Source: Muricoccus roseus (GTDB taxonomy: Bacteria; Pseudomonadota; Alphaproteobacteria; Acetobacterales; Acetobacteraceae). Taken from it: DNA of 64,000 bases. The stretch's first letter is position 1, and every line of letters begins with the position of its first letter. Below, piece after piece: positions 61,784 to 64,000 of this stretch. The notes beneath the pieces are model-generated. The model ran no database searches. It was given only the letters and a program-made list of their open reading frames with translations, and was not told the origin of the DNA. The stretch lies in NCBI RefSeq assembly GCF_900141905.1, contig NZ_FQZF01000006.1, positions 124,001 through 188,000 on the forward strand. The letters run 5' to 3'. The translations under genes were made by a program, and so were the position numbers.

Positions 61784-62793
61784 GGGCGCGCGCGGCCGTC
61801 ACCGGCCTGTCGGGCCTCTCCCTCACGGGGGAGGAGGCGGCGCTGCTGCGCGCCATGCCGCCGGCCGGGGTGATCCTCTTCCGGCGCAACGTGGACAACC
61901 CGTCGCAGCTCTCCAACCTCACCTCTTCCATCCGGGAGATCCTGGGGCAGGAGGCGCCGATCCTGGTGGACCAGGAGGGCGGCCGCGTCGCGCGCCTCCG
62001 CCCGCCCTACTGGCCTTCCTTCCCGCCGGCCGCGCGCTTCGAAGGCGAGCCCGAGGCGCGGGCCGGGGCGAACGCCGCCCTGCTCGGTGCCCATTGCGCC
62101 GCCATGGGGCTGGATGTGGTCTGCGCCCCCTGCCTCGACCTCCGCCTGCCCGGCGCCCATGACGTGATCGGGGACCGCGCCTTCTCGGCCGACCCGGCGG
62201 AGGTGGCCCGGCTGGGCGAGGCCTGGATCGAGGGGCTCATGGCCGCCGGCTGCGTGCCCGTGATCAAGCACATCCCCGGCCATGGCCGTGCCATGGCGGA
62301 CAGCCATGTGGACCTGCCCCGGGTGGAGGCCGATGCGGCCACCCTGGCCGCCGATATCGCGCCCTTCCGCGCGGTCTGCGCGCGCGATGCGGGGCGGCAT
62401 CTCTGGGCCATGACCGCCCATGTCACCTACGCCGCCATCGACCCCGACCGGCCCGCGACCCTCTCGCCAGGGCTGATCGGGGGCACCATCCGTGGAGAGA
62501 TCGGTTTCGATGGCGTGCTCGTCTCGGACGACCTGATGATGGGCGCCCTGGGCGGCTTTGGCGGCGATCTCGCCCGGGCCTCTATCGAGGCGGGTTGCGA
62601 CCTGGTCCTCCATTGCAATGGCGTGCTGGAGGATACGGCCGCCCTGCTGCGGGACTGCCCGTCACTGTCACCCCGGGCGGAGGAGCGGATGCACGCGGCC
62701 CGGGCGGCTGCCCTGGCGGCCCGCCCGCCGGCCCGCGCGGCGGCGTCCGCCCGCCCCGCTTCCGCCGCGCCCCACGCCCTGACCGACGCCTGA
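61780..62793 (+). CDS. nagZ: Beta-N-acetylhexosaminidase
   Basis: 337 residues from ATG at 61780 (ATGA overlap). GH3 NagZ features: 'PAGVILFRRNVDNPSQLSNL', 'PILVDQEGGRVARLRPPYWP', the catalytic His loop 'VIKHIPGHGRAMADSHVDLP', and the nucleophile Asp in 'DGVLVSDDLMMGAL'. It removes N-acetylglucosamine from muropeptides during cell-wall recycling in the cytoplasm. The C-terminal 40 residues form an Ala/Pro/Arg-rich tail. Confidence 0.95.
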   Translation: MRARAAVTGLSGLSLTGEEAALLRAMPPAGVILFRRNVDNPSQLSNLTSSIREILGQEAPILVDQEGGRVARLRPPYWPSFPPAARFEGEPEARAGANAALLGAHCAAMGLDVVCAPCLDLRLPGAHDVIGDRAFSADPAEVARLGEAWIEGLMAAGCVPVIKHIPGHGRAMADSHVDLPRVEADAATLAADIAPFRAVCARDAGRHLWAMTAHVTYAAIDPDRPATLSPGLIGGTIRGEIGFDGVLVSDDLMMGALGGFGGDLARASIEAGCDLVLHCNGVLEDTAALLRDCPSLSPRAEERMHAARAAALAARPPARAAASARPASAAPHALTDA

Positions 62794-62800
62794 CGCCCGG

Positions 62801-63490
62801 ATGGACTGGCTCCCGGACTTCGCCGCCGCGGCGCTGGCCGCGATCCTCGCCATCACCCTGCATGAGGCGGCGCATGGCTATGCCGCGCGCGCGCTGGGGG
62901 ATGACACGGCCGCGCGGCTCGGCCGCCTCTCGCTGAACCCGCTGCGCCATGTGGACCCGCTGGGCACCCTCATCGTTCCCGGCATCCTGCTGATTTCCCA
63001 GCTCCTCGTCTCCGGCCGGGTGGAGGTGATGTTCGGCTGGGCGAAGCCCGTGCCGGTGAATATCATGGCGCTGCGCAACCCGCGCTTCGGCATGGTGCTG
63101 GTGGCAGCGGCCGGGCCGGCGATCAACGTCGCCCTTGCCTTCGCCGCCGCGCTGCTGCTGCACCCCTTCCAGGGGCCCGGCGGGGACAATGTCATGGACT
63201 GGATCGAGGGCTTCCTCATCCTCTCCCTCATCGGCAACCTCGTCCTGGCGGCCTTCAACCTGCTGCCCATCCCGCCGCTGGATGGCGGGCGCATCCTCGG
63301 GGGGCTGCTGCCGCCCGCGATCGGCGTCCCCTTCATCCGGCTGGAGCGCTACGGCCTCTTCATCGTGCTGGGCCTGCTGTTCCTCCTGCCCATGGCGGTG
63401 CCCGGCTTCGACCCGCTCCGTTCCCTCGTCACCTCGGTGGTGCTGCCCACGGCGCGGTTCATCCTCGGCATCACGGGCCACGGCGGATGA
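62801..63490 (+). CDS. Site-2 protease family (M50) membrane metalloprotease
   Basis: 229 residues, 7 bp after nagZ. The zinc motif H-E-x-x-H is in the first helix ('ITLHEAAHGYAARALGDD') and the third ligand in 'LLPIPPLDGGRILGGLLP'. About five or six membrane segments are visible. This is the YwhC/Rip3-like type without PDZ domains. It cleaves substrates within the membrane, but none is known for this conserved alphaproteobacterial position. Its stop overlaps the scpA start (ATGA). Confidence 0.9.
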   Translation: MDWLPDFAAAALAAILAITLHEAAHGYAARALGDDTAARLGRLSLNPLRHVDPLGTLIVPGILLISQLLVSGRVEVMFGWAKPVPVNIMALRNPRFGMVLVAAAGPAINVALAFAAALLLHPFQGPGGDNVMDWIEGFLILSLIGNLVLAAFNLLPIPPLDGGRILGGLLPPAIGVPFIRLERYGLFIVLGLLFLLPMAVPGFDPLRSLVTSVVLPTARFILGITGHGG

Positions 63491-64000
63491 GCACGCCCGA
63501 GCCCGCGCTGGTCGTCACGCTGGAGGGGTTCGAGGGGCCGCTCGACCTGCTGCTCGACCTCGCCCGGGCGCAGAAGGTGGACATCGCGAAGATCTCCATC
63601 CTCTCGCTGGTGGACCAGTACCTCACCGTCATCGAGGGTGCCCGCCGCGTGCGGCTGGAGATCGCGGCCGATTGGCTCGTCATGGCGGCCTGGCTCGCCT
63701 GGCTCAAATCCCGCCTGCTCCTCCCCGACGATCCCGAGGCCGAGGAGGACGCCGAGTCGCTCGCCGAGGCGCTCGCCGACCGGCTGCGGGAACTGGAGCG
63801 GATGCGCGAGGCCTCCGCCTGGCTGGCGCAGCGCCCCTTCCTCGGGCGGGACGTGATGGCGCGCGGCGCGCCGGAGAACCTGGTGCTGGAGGACCGCTCG
63901 GCGCTTGCGGCCGACCTGCCCAGCCTGCTCCGCGCCTATGCCGACGTGCTGCGCCGGGCCGCCGCGCGCCGGCCCTACCGCCCCAAGCCACGCAAGATCT
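63487..64000 (+). CDS. scpA: Segregation and condensation protein A (3' end beyond window)
   Basis: The first 171 residues are present and the frame is open to the window edge. The kleisin N-terminal domain reads 'VTLEGFEGPLDLLLDLARAQ', then 'KVDIAKISILSLVDQYLTVI' and 'AADWLVMAAWLAWLKSRLLL'. ScpA bridges SMC and ScpB in the condensin complex that compacts the chromosome. In relatives scpB follows, then tatAB/tatC. Confidence 0.95.
   Translation, partial: MSTPEPALVVTLEGFEGPLDLLLDLARAQKVDIAKISILSLVDQYLTVIEGARRVRLEIAADWLVMAAWLAWLKSRLLLPDDPEAEEDAESLAEALADRLRELERMREASAWLAQRPFLGRDVMARGAPENLVLEDRSALAADLPSLLRAYADVLRRAAARRPYRPKPRKI

Overview
The window is about 64 kb of very GC-rich, gene-dense chromosome from an alphaproteobacterium. 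It is most likely a member of the Acetobacteraceae (Roseomonas-like) or a close Rhodospirillales relative. Three things point there: the conserved gene orders pcm-tolC-popZ-valS and dgt-argS-SPOR-nagZ-M50 protease-scpA, the many solute-binding proteins without their own permeases, and the wide range of CoA-ester and amidohydrolase catabolic genes. No phage, insertion sequence, rRNA or CRISPR array was seen. The assignment rests on gene content read by eye, not on a database search.

Left part (1-20.5 kb). The 3' end of a branched-chain amino-acid-type ABC importer operon (binding protein, LivF-like ATPase, PaaK-like ligase) is followed by the first copy of a ~240 bp structured repeat. After it come a YifB/ComM ATPase and an HDAC-fold deacetylase on the minus strand. 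Divergent from these is a tight operon of metallo-amidohydrolases (M20 deacylase, HyuC-like carbamoylase, MlrC-like M81 peptidase) plus VOC and GNAT genes, which ends at the second, inverted repeat copy. Then come a small coiled-coil gene, a GH17-GT2 beta-glucan synthase, a CBS/CorC membrane protein, the minus-strand set csaA-gpt-doxX-phzF, and a quiC-type dehydratase/HPPD fusion.

Middle part (20.5-43.3 kb). Accessory metabolism dominates. One run holds gamma-glutamyltransferase, amidase, peptide-binding protein and alpha/beta hydrolase. It is followed by two tiny lipoproteins, a stand-alone Lrp-type RAM domain protein facing an RND efflux pair, and an NMT1-type binding protein with a deaminase and a TPP enzyme. 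A minus-strand cluster then encodes acyl-CoA dehydrogenase, CaiB CoA-transferase, HpcH-type lyase and a peptide-type binding protein. A phosphonate remnant (phnM, DUF1045, divergent phnF) and tRNA-Asn and tRNA-Cys close the section.

Right part (43.4-64 kb). This is mostly core: pcm-tolC-popZ-valS, an MHS-type transporter with a DEDDh exonuclease, a histidine phosphatase split by a frameshift, ilvD, the coupled trio pdxA-pdxJ-2OG dioxygenase, erpA-xth, and the dgt-argS-SPOR-nagZ-M50-scpA block that runs off the end.

No single spectacular new system is obvious. The items most worth following are the paired multi-hairpin repeats at convergent gene ends, the frameshifted phosphatase, the amidohydrolase operon, the CoA-ester cluster with its unusual acyl-CoA dehydrogenase, the orphan phosphonate genes with a palindromic operator, and the amino-acid hydroxylase-like dioxygenase fused to the PLP operon.
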